Part shown: positions 1 to 6,867 of the stretch, piece after piece | How positions within the stretch are numbered: the first letter of the stretch is position 1 | Layout of the letters: every line of letters starts with the position of its first letter | Assembly (NCBI GenBank): GCA_049601975.1 | Contig: JBMYRC010000154.1 | Location: 1-9,319 of the forward strand | Source of the DNA: UBA6544 sp049601975 | GTDB lineage: Bacteria; Pseudomonadota; Alphaproteobacteria; UBA8366 | Direction of reading: 5' to 3' | DNA length: 9,319 bases | Position numbers and translations under genes: made by a program | Notes under the pieces: generated by a model | Seen by the model: only the letters and a program-made list of their open reading frames with translations | Databases searched by the model: none | What the model was told of the DNA's origin: nothing

Positions 1-210
1 CTGACCGTGAACGAGACATGCTCCATCACAGGACGGCGCGACCCCATGCTGCACCACGATTGCGACGCCACCTTCGGGGATTCGGGCTCGCCGATCCTCG
101 TGCGTGACGGGGATAAAATCGGCGTCGGCGCCTTGAATGTCGCGGTCGGCTCAAGAAACGGGAAATCCGTCGGCATCGCCATTCTTCTGCCCAAAGGTGC
201 GGTCAAATGA
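1..210 (+). CDS. Trypsin-like serine protease, C-terminal fragment (5' end outside window)
   Basis: The reading frame is open from base 1 and ends at TGA 208-210, so only the last 69 residues are visible. They contain the chymotrypsin/trypsin-family motif GDSGSP (bases 76-93). The nucleophilic serine of the Asp-His-Ser triad is codon 82-84; the His and Asp would lie upstream of the window. A Cys about eight residues before this motif (HDC) and an earlier Cys (ETC) fit a disulfide-bonded, exported protease. The residues after the motif (SPIL, then GVGALNVAVGS) fit the last beta strands of the fold. A GTG at base 7 is in frame, but a protein starting there would lack two catalytic residues, so it is not taken as the start. 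The substrate is unknown, and there is no evident link to the genes downstream. Confidence 0.8.
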   Translation: MTVNETCSITGRRDPMLHHDCDATFGDSGSPILVRDGDKIGVGALNVAVGSRNGKSVGIAILLPKGAVK

Positions 211-223
211 TGGTTAGCCTGTA

Positions 224-409
224 ATGGAAACCTGGCAGTACATATGCGTTCTCGGAGTCTGTTGGCTCGCAGCAATCTTTGTGTTGCGGCGCTGGATGTC
301 GACTATTTTATCCTTCGACGTCGCTTGCGCCGGGATGTTGCTCTATTTGATGGTTATATCGGCAATTAACGGTGAATACTCGCTAACTTATCTCGGCGGC
401 GGGTTTTGA
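224..409 (+). CDS. Small hypothetical membrane protein (doubtful)
   Basis: This is an open frame of 61 codons that I do not recognise. The peptide has two hydrophobic stretches long enough to span a membrane, at about residues 5-22 and 33-49, separated by a short Arg-containing loop (RRW). It would therefore be a two-helix inner-membrane protein. It starts 14 bases after the protease stop and ends about 80 bases before the CinA-family start. No convincing ribosome binding site precedes the ATG, and the stretch looks visibly lower in GC than the genes around it. It could be a real accessory gene, a decayed remnant, or a chance ORF in an intergenic region. No function is proposed. Confidence 0.35.
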   Translation: METWQYICVLGVCWLAAIFVLRRWMSTILSFDVACAGMLLYLMVISAINGEYSLTYLGGGF

Positions 410-491
410 TCTGGGATTTACGAACGGGTCGCTCGAACCCATATCGCTCGCGGGGTTAACTCGCCAAAAAAATAGAAGAAGGAATCGCCAT

Positions 492-1679
492 ATGCGCTGC
501 GAGGTCGTCGCCATCGGAACGGAACTATTACTGGGGCAGATCGTCGATACGAACTCGTCCTGGATTGGCGAGCAGCTAGCCATGTTCGGGATCGATTCCC
601 ATTTCCAGACCAAGGTTGGCGACAATTTCGATCGTATGGAGTTTTGCATCCGGCAAGCGTTGGAGCGGAGCGACGCGGTGATCTGTTGCGGCGGTCTCGG
701 CCCGACCCAGGACGACATCACGCGCGATGTGCTCGCCGACATCATGGGGGCGGAGCTGGTGCGCGACGAGGCCATCGTCGACAAGATCCGGCACATGTTT
801 GAATCGCGTGGACGTGTGATGACCGACAACAACCGCCGCCAAGCCGATATTCCCGTTGGCGCCGAGCCGATCCCGCATATGCCGGGGACCGCGCCTGGCA
901 TGTTCTGTCCCATCGGCGATAAGGTGATCTATGCGGTGCCGGGCGTCCCCTATGAGATGCGCGAAATGATGGAGAGCTTCATCCTGCCGGACTTGGTGCG
1001 CCGCTCCGGCGAGACGGCGGTGATCCGCAGCCGCACATTGCGAACTTGGGGCGATAGCGAATCCGGATTGGCGGAGAAGCTCGGCGATCGGATCGATCAT
1101 CTCGACGGTATTGGCAATCCCACTCTGGCGTTCCTCGCCAGCGGTATCGAAGGGATCAAGGTCCGTATCACCGCCAAATCCGCGACCGAGGAAGCGGCGA
1201 GCGAAATACTTGCGGCGGAAGAACAATTTCTGCGCAATCTGCTTGGCGATATCGTCTTCGGCATCGATGAGGAAACGATGGAAACGGTCGTCCTTGAGCG
1301 CATGCGCCGCCAGGGCATGACCCTCGCGGTTGCGGAATCCTTGACTGGCGGCGTTATGGCGTCGCGCCTCAGCGATATCGATCGACAGCTGGAGGTGTTT
1401 CGGGGGGCGACGATCACCGCCGGACACGACCAAGGCACCGGCCCCGAACGTGCGATTGCCGCGGCTCGCAAGGCGCAGGCGGATTACGGCACGGATGTCG
1501 GGATCGCGGTGGTGGAAGCCATCGCGTCCGACGGCCAGCGTCGGGGGACGGTCTATCTCGGCATTGTCATGGGGAATACGGAATTCACCGAACTGGTGGC
1601 TCTACCGGGCGACCGCGCAAGGTTGCGCAATTACGCGGTCATCGGGTTGATGAACTACCTACGGAAGCTGCTGTCGTAG
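492..1679 (+). CDS. cinA: CinA-family protein (MoCF-biosynthesis domain plus degenerate amidase-like C-terminal domain)
   Basis: The 395-residue product has the two-domain layout of CinA, which is linked to pyridine-nucleotide recycling (ADP-ribose pyrophosphatase and nicotinamide-mononucleotide deamidase activities) and historically to competence. The N-terminal MoaB/MogA-like domain (about 1-170) is well kept: GTELLLGQIVDTN (9-21), GGLGPTQDDITRD (67-79), NNRRQADIP (113-121), MPGTAPGM (130-137) and PGVPYEM (150-156). The C-terminal domain (about 263-395) keeps AESLTGG (281-287) with the likely catalytic Ser. After FRG (303-305) it has ATITAGHDQGTG in place of the usual lysine-containing YSNEAK-type strand. 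It is about 20 residues short there, and VEAIASDG replaces the usual TG(I/V)AGP glycine-rich turn. The start is supported by GAAGAAGGA at 475-483, eight bases upstream. It is transcribed alone, convergent with the dioxygenase gene. The family call is firm, but amidase activity is doubtful. Confidence 0.9.
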   Translation: MRCEVVAIGTELLLGQIVDTNSSWIGEQLAMFGIDSHFQTKVGDNFDRMEFCIRQALERSDAVICCGGLGPTQDDITRDVLADIMGAELVRDEAIVDKIRHMFESRGRVMTDNNRRQADIPVGAEPIPHMPGTAPGMFCPIGDKVIYAVPGVPYEMREMMESFILPDLVRRSGETAVIRSRTLRTWGDSESGLAEKLGDRIDHLDGIGNPTLAFLASGIEGIKVRITAKSATEEAASEILAAEEQFLRNLLGDIVFGIDEETMETVVLERMRRQGMTLAVAESLTGGVMASRLSDIDRQLEVFRGATITAGHDQGTGPERAIAAARKAQADYGTDVGIAVVEAIASDGQRRGTVYLGIVMGNTEFTELVALPGDRARLRNYAVIGLMNYLRKLLS

Positions 1680-1690
1680 CCGCGTTCGTT

Positions 1691-1710
1691 TCCCGGCCGA
1701 AGAGCCGGGA
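1691..1710. repeat. Perfect 7-bp-stem palindrome between convergent genes
   Basis: TCCCGGC (1691-1697) and GCCGGGA (1704-1710) form a perfect stem around the six-base loop CGAAGA, 11 bases after the cinA stop. No T-run follows on either strand, so it is not a textbook intrinsic terminator. It could still end transcription from both sides. Its form also resembles short GC-rich palindromes that are dispersed between genes in alphaproteobacteria. A looser CCCGG...CCGGG pair lies at 1746-1772. Nothing else is visible in the gap of about 108 bases before the dioxygenase stop codon. Confidence 0.5.
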
Positions 1711-1787
1711 TCCAGATTTAGTAGAATCTTTCGGACGAACTAGGACCCGGATAACGCCAGTACGTTTCCGGGATACGGTGAGTGCGC

Positions 1788-2678
1788 CTAAGCCGCCACC
1801 TGCTCCGCTGTCGGCACGTCGCCCGCCACCGTGGTTCGGCGCATGTCGCGAATTTCGTCGACATCGTTGAAAGCAGTGACCCGATGCATGGTTTGCCGGT
1901 TGTCCCAAATGACTAGGTCGTATTGCCGCCATTTGTGTGAATACACGTACTCCCGCTGGGTTGCCGCTTCCGTAAGGTCGCGAATGAGGCACATCGCCTC
2001 CGGGCGCGGCAAGCCGAGAATTTGGCCGATATGAGCTGATAGGTAGATTGATTTCCGCCCGGAAACCGGATGCGTCCGGGTGAGGCTTTGGCGCACCGGG
2101 GTAAAGTTGCGCTTCTCCTCCTCGGTCAAATCATCGAATCCAAGCGAGCCCCGCGAATAGAGCAACGAGTGCTCACACACCATGTCCTCGATAAGCTCCT
2201 TGGTCTTATCGTTGAGCGCGTCATAGGCCGCGCGCATATCGGCAAATTGGGTCTCGCCGCCTTCTTCGGTGACGATGCGGCCGGAGAGCAGCGAATATTT
2301 CGCCGGGACGGCTTTGTATGAGCTGTCCGAATGCCAGAGCCGGTTGCCGAGATTGAACATCCGCGCCCGGTCGTCTCGCCGGAACGGCTTGTTGCCTTTA
2401 TTGAGATTGGAGACGTCGGCCATCTCCGGACCAAGGCGGCGGTCTTCTTCCTTGGTGATGTTGGAGATACTGCCCGGCAGCTCCAGCTCGCCGAAGTTCC
2501 GGCTGAACGCGGTCTGCTGTGCGTCGGTGATGTTTTGGCCGTGAAAGACAAGGACGGCGTATTTATCCATCCCCGCTTCAAGGATTGCCACATCTTCGGC
2601 ACTCAGCGGTTCGCGCAAGTCGATATCGCTGACCTCGCCGCCAATATGCGGGTGGAGTGGTTTGATTGTCGCTGTCAT
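1788..2678 (-). CDS. TauD/TfdA-family Fe(II)/2-oxoglutarate-dependent dioxygenase, TfdA-like
   Basis: The 296-residue enzyme is predicted to couple decarboxylation of 2-oxoglutarate to hydroxylation of a small carboxylate-type substrate in the cytoplasm. The facial iron triad is visible as H116 and D118 in LWHSDSSY and H265 in WDNRQTMHR; R280 or R281 (DMRRTT) should bind 2-oxoglutarate. The length and many blocks (HPHIGGEVSDIDLRE, VLVFHGQ, WHSDSS, FADMRAAYDAL, ATQREYVY) agree with TfdA, the 2,4-dichlorophenoxyacetate dioxygenase, better than with taurine dioxygenase TauD. TfdA-like proteins also occur in bacteria that never meet herbicides, so the natural substrate is open. The start is at 2678: GGAGAG lies six bases upstream (complement of 2685-2690), and the N-terminus then matches TfdA. 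An in-frame ATG at 2744 would add 22 unrelated residues. It is divergent from the molybdenum hydroxylase operon. Confidence 0.88.
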   Translation of the reverse strand: MTATIKPLHPHIGGEVSDIDLREPLSAEDVAILEAGMDKYAVLVFHGQNITDAQQTAFSRNFGELELPGSISNITKEEDRRLGPEMADVSNLNKGNKPFRRDDRARMFNLGNRLWHSDSSYKAVPAKYSLLSGRIVTEEGGETQFADMRAAYDALNDKTKELIEDMVCEHSLLYSRGSLGFDDLTEEEKRNFTPVRQSLTRTHPVSGRKSIYLSAHIGQILGLPRPEAMCLIRDLTEAATQREYVYSHKWRQYDLVIWDNRQTMHRVTAFNDVDEIRDMRRTTVAGDVPTAEQVAA

Positions 2679-2717
2679 TTGATGCTCTCCATCGAAAGTC
2701 GTGCGCGAATTATGCCA

Positions 2718-2751
2718 CATCGCGATGGCCGTTTCCCATATCATTTATATG
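2718..2751. promoter_or_regulatory. Candidate operator/promoter region between divergent genes
   Basis: The roughly 115-base gap between the dioxygenase start (2678, minus) and the SRPBCC gene start (2794, plus) must hold promoters for both. It contains a perfect 10-base palindrome CATCGCGATG (2718-2727) and an AT-rich inverted repeat CATAT-N5-ATATG (2737-2751), the AT-richest spot nearby. Possible -10-like hexamers overlap the second repeat: TATCAT on plus (2739-2744) and TATAAA on minus (2749-2744). I see no good -35 partner for either. A regulator binding here could control both directions, but no regulator gene is in the window. Confidence 0.3.
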
Positions 2752-2793
2752 TAACTCGCTGAGTGTGGAATAAAGGTGCGGCGGACTGACGCG

Positions 2794-3258
2794 ATGGATT
2801 TCAAAGGCGAGATATTGGTGGAGGCGCCCCGGGACGCGGTCTACGCAAAGATTCGCGATGCTCAATTCTTCGTCTCCTGCATCGAGGGGGTGCGCGACCT
2901 CGAGGAGGTGGACGCGACCCACTACACTGCCGTCATGGAAAGCAAAGTCGCCTATATCAAGGTTGCCTTCGAGGTGGCAGTGGAACTGTCGCGGGACGAG
3001 GCGCCGGCCCTGATTGAGGCGAAGATCGAGGGGCGGCCAATGAAGATCGCGGGGCGTCTCACGGCCCGTTCCGTCACGTGTTTGGAAGAGGTGGGCGACG
3101 GTACGAAAATCATCTACGAGACGGATTTGTCGCTCACCGGCAAGCTCGGTAGTCTCGGTCGGCCCGTGTTGACGGCCAAGGCCAAGGACATGGAAAAACA
3201 ATTCGCCGAGAATTTGCGGAATGCCTTCTCGGCATCGAAAACAGAGGCTGCGACATGA
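2794..3258 (+). CDS. CoxG-like SRPBCC-domain protein of the molybdenum hydroxylase operon
   Basis: The 154-residue product begins MDFKGEI and continues VEAPRDAVYAKIRDAQFFVSC, the usual opening of the CoxG family (a START/SRPBCC hydrophobic-pocket fold). CoxG proteins accompany CO dehydrogenase-type hydroxylases. In Oligotropha, CoxG is reported to anchor the enzyme at the membrane. In related clusters its exact role is unclear. The conserved stretch YIKVAFEVAVEL and a Lys/Glu-rich C-terminal helix (KAKDMEKQFAENL) are present. No C-terminal membrane helix is visible, unlike in longer CoxG proteins, so a chaperone- or carrier-like role is possible. ATG 2794 is chosen because homologues start at MDF and GCGGA lies eight bases upstream; an in-frame GTG at 2776 is the alternative. 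The stop overlaps the next start (ATGA at 3255-3258), indicating translational coupling. Confidence 0.82.
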   Translation: MDFKGEILVEAPRDAVYAKIRDAQFFVSCIEGVRDLEEVDATHYTAVMESKVAYIKVAFEVAVELSRDEAPALIEAKIEGRPMKIAGRLTARSVTCLEEVGDGTKIIYETDLSLTGKLGSLGRPVLTAKAKDMEKQFAENLRNAFSASKTEAAT

Positions 3259-4100
3259 TCCCTTTTGAGCTCGCGCAACCGTCCTCCCTACAAGAGGCCG
3301 TTGGGCTGCTGGACCCGGACGACCCGACCATACGGCCCTTGGGCGGTGGCACCGCCTTGATGTTGATGATGAAGTCGGGATTGTTCCAGCCGAGCCTGTT
3401 GGTCAGCTTGGCGGGTGTCGAGGGTACCTATCGCGGCATTTCAGCAGCGGCGGACGGCTCACTAACCATTGGCGCGCTGACGCCGTTGCGGGCGTTGGAG
3501 CAATCGGCGGATATCCCCGCTGTGGTGCGCAGTACGATGCGTACACTCTCGAATGTGCGGGTGCGGAACGTGGCGACGGTGGGCGGTAGTCTGGCCCATG
3601 GCGACCCACATATGGATTTGCCGCCGGTGATGACCGCGCTTGGTGCATCGGTGACGGTAATGGGGCCGTCGGGGGAGCGCAGAATCGTGCTCGAGGATCT
3701 GTATCAGGGATATTACGAGACGGCCTTGGCTTCGAACGAACTCATCGCGTCTTTATCGGTGCCGTCGCAAGCGGGAATGCGTGCGGCTTACCAGAAAGTA
3801 ACGACCCGTTCGGCCGACGATTGGCCGGCATTAGGGATTGCCGTTTCGATCGCTCAGGAGGGCACGACGAAAGTGGTCGTCAGCGCCGCGACGGAAAAGC
3901 CGACGCGGTTGACCGGTGCTGAAAGCGTGCTCTCAGGTGCCGCAATCGACGACGACGTTCTGAGGCGCGCCGGAGACGCGGCGGCGGATGAGGCGGCGTT
4001 GATCTCCGACCCGCAAGGTAGTGCCGCCTATAAGCGCGAATTGCTGAGGGTGACGGTTGGGCGCGCCGTGCGCCAAGCGCTCAATGGGGAGGCAAGCTGA
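3255..4100 (+). CDS. Molybdenum hydroxylase FAD-binding (medium) subunit, CoxM/CutM-like
   Basis: The 281-residue length is typical for the FAD subunit of three-subunit molybdenum hydroxylases. This subunit takes electrons from the [2Fe-2S] clusters and passes them to the acceptor. The two FAD pyrophosphate-binding motifs are in order: LGGGTALMLMMKSG (29-42, usually AGGHSLxPxxK) and ATVGGSLAHGDPHMDLP (107-123, usually T(I/V)GGNLAHADPxxDLP). The C-terminal CO dehydrogenase flavoprotein-like domain is seen from about residue 175 onward (MRAAYQKVTTRSADDWPALGIAVSI). CAGAGG at 3242-3247 is seven bases before the ATG. The start overlaps the coxG-like stop by four bases, and the stop overlaps the large-subunit start by one base (TGATG), so the three genes should be translated together. 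The variant first motif, lacking the common His, is a small peculiarity. Confidence 0.9.
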   Translation: MIPFELAQPSSLQEAVGLLDPDDPTIRPLGGGTALMLMMKSGLFQPSLLVSLAGVEGTYRGISAAADGSLTIGALTPLRALEQSADIPAVVRSTMRTLSNVRVRNVATVGGSLAHGDPHMDLPPVMTALGASVTVMGPSGERRIVLEDLYQGYYETALASNELIASLSVPSQAGMRAAYQKVTTRSADDWPALGIAVSIAQEGTTKVVVSAATEKPTRLTGAESVLSGAAIDDDVLRRAGDAAADEAALISDPQGSAAYKRELLRVTVGRAVRQALNGEAS

Positions 4101-6382
4101 TGGCGATGCAGACGACAGTCATCGGGCAATCGATCCCACGTCTTGAGTCCAACGATAAGGCGACGGGCCGGGCCGAATACATCCACACCATGCGCCTGCC
4201 GGGAATGCTGCACGCTAAAGTGTTCCGCAGCGACACGCCGCATGGGCGCATTCTCTCCATCGATACGGCGGAGGCGGCGGCGCTGCCCGGCGTCCACGGC
4301 GTCTATACGGGTGAGGATATTCTGAAGGTCATGCCGGTGCCCTATTACGGTCCGGCCTTCCACGATCAACCGATCCTGGCGCTGGAGAAGGTGCGCTATG
4401 TGGGCGAGCCTGTCGCCGTCGTGTTGGCGGAGGACCCGCACGTGGCGGAAGAAGCGGCGCAATTAATTTACGCCGAGTACGAAGAACTTCCGGCAGTCTA
4501 CGACGAGGTCGAGGCTATGACGTCGGAAGCGATTGTCCATGAGGAACTGAAACCCGCGGGCACTTTCCCCGACCTCAAGCATCTGGTCGGGCGGCGCGAT
4601 ACCAACGTCGCACTCGATTATCACCTGCGGCGTGGTGAGATGGAGGGCGTGTTCGCCGACGCCGCGCATGTCTTCGAGCATACCTTCCGCACCCAACAGA
4701 CTATGCACACGCCTTTGGAGCCGATGGCGACCTTGGCGGAGCAACGCGAAGGCCGCTTGATCCTGCACTCTTCCAGTCAGAGCCCGTCTTTCGTGCGGAT
4801 AGAGATCGCGCGTCTGCTCGGCTGGCCGGAGAACAAGGTCCGGGTCCGGGTGCCTTTCCTCGGCGGCGGTTTCGGGGCCAAGGTCTACATCAAGACGGAA
4901 GCCCTGGCGGCAGCGTTGGCGCTGTTGGCGAACCGGCCCATCAAATACGCACAGACCATGGAGGAGCAGTTCTACACGATCTCCAAACACCCGAGCACCT
5001 TCCGCATCAAGAGCGGCATAGACGGGTCCGGCAAGATATTAGCGCGCGAGTGCGAGGTCTGGTGGAACGGCGGCGCCTATGCGGATATTGGGCCGCGCGT
5101 GACCCAGAAATCGGGTTTCACGGCGGCGGGTCCCTATGATATTGAAAATGTCTCCATCGACTCCCATGCGCTCTATACCAATCGCCCACCGGCGGGTGCG
5201 TTGCGCGGCTTCGGCATTCCGCAGCTGGTTTGGGCGTATGAGAGCCACACTGACCTGATCGCGCGCGAGCTCGGCGTCGATCCGATGGCGTTCCGGCGGC
5301 AGAACATCCTGAAGAACGGACGGCCCCAGGCGGTCGGCACCACCCTGGTAGATACGGAGATCGACGGCGTGCTGGCAGAATTGGACCGCCGGATGAACTG
5401 GTCGGGACCATTTGAGAAGGGGGATGGCACCGTAAAGCGCGGGCGCGGGATTGCCGTCGGTTTCAAGGCGTCGATCTCGCCCACAACCTCCATGGCCATC
5501 GTCAACGTCAATGCGGATGGCAGCGTCATCGTCCATTGCAGCACCACCGATATGGGGCAGGGCTCGGACACGGCGATGGCGCAGATCGCGGCGGAGGTGC
5601 TTGGCGTTGGCGTCGATAAGGTGATCGTCATCCACCCGGACACGGACGTCACACCCTACGACATGTCCACGCTCGGCTCGCGCTCGACATATCACATGGG
5701 CCATGCGGTGCGGCTCGCGGCGACGGAAGCCCGCGACAAACTGGCCGAGATGGCAAAGGAGCTTGGCCTGCCCGAGGGCACGAACGCGCCGGTCGACGAA
5801 TTGTTCCGCCGCAAATACGGCATGCAGGCCGGTAATGTCATTGGCTCCGGTAGTTTCATCCCGCCGTACAAACCGACCGACCACGACACCGGCCAATCGC
5901 CGGAAGCCACGCCCTATTGGATGATCGGCGCCACCGGCATCGAGCTATCCGTGGATACGGAGACCGGGCATGTCACCATCGAGCGGCTGATCACCGTCGC
6001 CGATCTCGGCACCGCCCTCAATCCGGAGATCGTCGCGACGCAATTGTCGGGTGCCGCTATCATGCAGCTGGGCTTCACCATGACCGAGGATATGGTCTAT
6101 GACGCGGGCCAGGTGACGAACGCTAACCTCGCGGATTACAAGATACCCGGCTTCTTCGACATACCGCCCGTCATGGAGAATGTCATCGTCGAGGCTGAAC
6201 AGAAAAGCGGCCCGTTCGGCGCTAAGGGTGTCGGCGAATCCGGCACCTTCGGCGTCTCCCCGGCCATCGCCAATGCAGTGGACGATGCGGTCGGGGTGCG
6301 TATCACCGAGATGCCGTTGACCCCGGAGAAAGTATTCCTCGCATTGAGAAAAGCCGCCGGCCAACCGTTGGAGGAGGTGTGA
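4100..6382 (+). CDS. Molybdenum hydroxylase large (molybdopterin-binding) subunit, xanthine dehydrogenase/CoxL family
   Basis: The 760-residue catalytic subunit should carry the molybdopterin cofactor and hydroxylate its substrate with water-derived oxygen. The N-terminal aldehyde oxidase/xanthine dehydrogenase a/b hammerhead domain (about 20-130) starts with ATGRAEYIHTMRLPGMLHAKV. Cofactor-domain motifs follow: GGGFGAK (255-261), the substrate-side loop GALRGFG (366-372, with R369), MGQGSDT (485-491) and GAKGVGESG, whose E713 is the expected catalytic base. CO dehydrogenases have AYRCSFR (form I) or a GAGR loop (form II) where this protein has GALRGFG, the form seen in xanthine and heteroaromatic hydroxylases. 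The substrate is therefore probably an N-heterocycle, purine, aldehyde or aromatic CoA ester rather than CO. GGGGAGG (4086-4092) precedes the ATG by seven bases. The gene is coupled to the FAD gene upstream and lies one base from the small-subunit gene. Confidence 0.92.
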   Translation: MAMQTTVIGQSIPRLESNDKATGRAEYIHTMRLPGMLHAKVFRSDTPHGRILSIDTAEAAALPGVHGVYTGEDILKVMPVPYYGPAFHDQPILALEKVRYVGEPVAVVLAEDPHVAEEAAQLIYAEYEELPAVYDEVEAMTSEAIVHEELKPAGTFPDLKHLVGRRDTNVALDYHLRRGEMEGVFADAAHVFEHTFRTQQTMHTPLEPMATLAEQREGRLILHSSSQSPSFVRIEIARLLGWPENKVRVRVPFLGGGFGAKVYIKTEALAAALALLANRPIKYAQTMEEQFYTISKHPSTFRIKSGIDGSGKILARECEVWWNGGAYADIGPRVTQKSGFTAAGPYDIENVSIDSHALYTNRPPAGALRGFGIPQLVWAYESHTDLIARELGVDPMAFRRQNILKNGRPQAVGTTLVDTEIDGVLAELDRRMNWSGPFEKGDGTVKRGRGIAVGFKASISPTTSMAIVNVNADGSVIVHCSTTDMGQGSDTAMAQIAAEVLGVGVDKVIVIHPDTDVTPYDMSTLGSRSTYHMGHAVRLAATEARDKLAEMAKELGLPEGTNAPVDELFRRKYGMQAGNVIGSGSFIPPYKPTDHDTGQSPEATPYWMIGATGIELSVDTETGHVTIERLITVADLGTALNPEIVATQLSGAAIMQLGFTMTEDMVYDAGQVTNANLADYKIPGFFDIPPVMENVIVEAEQKSGPFGAKGVGESGTFGVSPAIANAVDDAVGVRITEMPLTPEKVFLALRKAAGQPLEEV

Positions 6383-6383
6383 G

Positions 6384-6866
6384 ATGAGCGCTGAGAAACG
6401 CACGATCCAATTCAAGCTAAACGGTCGCGACGTCTCCGCCGATGTTGCACCCCACTGGAACATGGTGGAATTGCTGCAAGGCGAATTCGGCCTCACCGGA
6501 GCCCGTGAGAGCTGCGGCCAAGGCCTCTGCGGCTGCTGCACCGTGCTGATGGACGGCCTAGCCGTAACCGGATGCCTGTCGCTCGCAATCTTGGCGGACG
6601 GCAAGGATATCGAGACCATCGAGAGCCAAGATGCCGACGGTGAGCTAAGCGCCGAACAACGTGCCTTCATCGAGAGCGGTGGCTTGCAATGCGGCTATTG
6701 CACGCCGGGCATGATCCTGATGGCCAAGAAACTGCTCGACGAGAATCCGAACCCAACCGACGACGACGTGCGGCACTATCTATCGGGCAACCTGTGTCGT
6801 TGTGCCGCCTATCCTGAGATTATCGCGGCGGTTCACCGGGCGGCGGAATTGCGGCGGGCGACTTAG
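6384..6866 (+). CDS. Molybdenum hydroxylase [2Fe-2S] small subunit, CoxS-like
   Basis: The 160-residue electron-transfer subunit shows both expected clusters. The plant-ferredoxin-type N-terminal cluster has C44, C49, C52 and C64 (C-x4-C-x2-C-x11-C). The C-terminal helical cluster nearest the molybdenum site has C103, C106, C138 and C140 (CGYC ... GNLCRC). All eight cysteines are present and the length is normal for the family (about 150-165), so the subunit looks functional. The start lies one base after the large-subunit stop, with GGAGG at 6373-6377 inside the end of that gene as ribosome binding site. It is the last gene of the G-M-L-S operon. Related operons usually put the small subunit before or next to the medium one, so the S-last order is a mild oddity. 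Confidence 0.95.
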   Translation: MSAEKRTIQFKLNGRDVSADVAPHWNMVELLQGEFGLTGARESCGQGLCGCCTVLMDGLAVTGCLSLAILADGKDIETIESQDADGELSAEQRAFIESGGLQCGYCTPGMILMAKKLLDENPNPTDDDVRHYLSGNLCRCAAYPEIIAAVHRAAELRRAT

Positions 6867-6867
6867 T

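Noticed and set aside
576..1433. 285-codon open frame on the minus strand inside cinA
   Set aside because: It is a shadow of the cinA coding strand, His/Arg/Ala-rich, with no domain and no ribosome binding site; cinA itself is well supported.
2679..2744. Upstream ATG (2744) as start of the dioxygenase
   Set aside because: The extra 22 residues do not resemble the family, whereas the ATG at 2678 has GGAGAG six bases upstream and gives the normal N-terminus.
2776..2793. GTG at 2776 as start of the SRPBCC gene
   Set aside because: GGAA lies nearby, but homologues start at MDF/MEF-type sequences, which fits ATG 2794. The alternative is not fully excluded.
5039..5896. 285-codon open frame on the minus strand inside the molybdenum hydroxylase large subunit gene
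   Set aside because: It is antisense to a gene with all family motifs. Its peptide is Arg/His/Asp-rich low-complexity sequence of the kind produced by the complement of GC-rich codons, and it shows no recognisable domain.
3255..6866. Assignment of the operon as a true CO dehydrogenase (coxMLS)
   Set aside because: The large subunit has GALRGFG in place of the CO dehydrogenase active-site loops and lacks the Cu-binding Cys, so CO oxidation is not supported.
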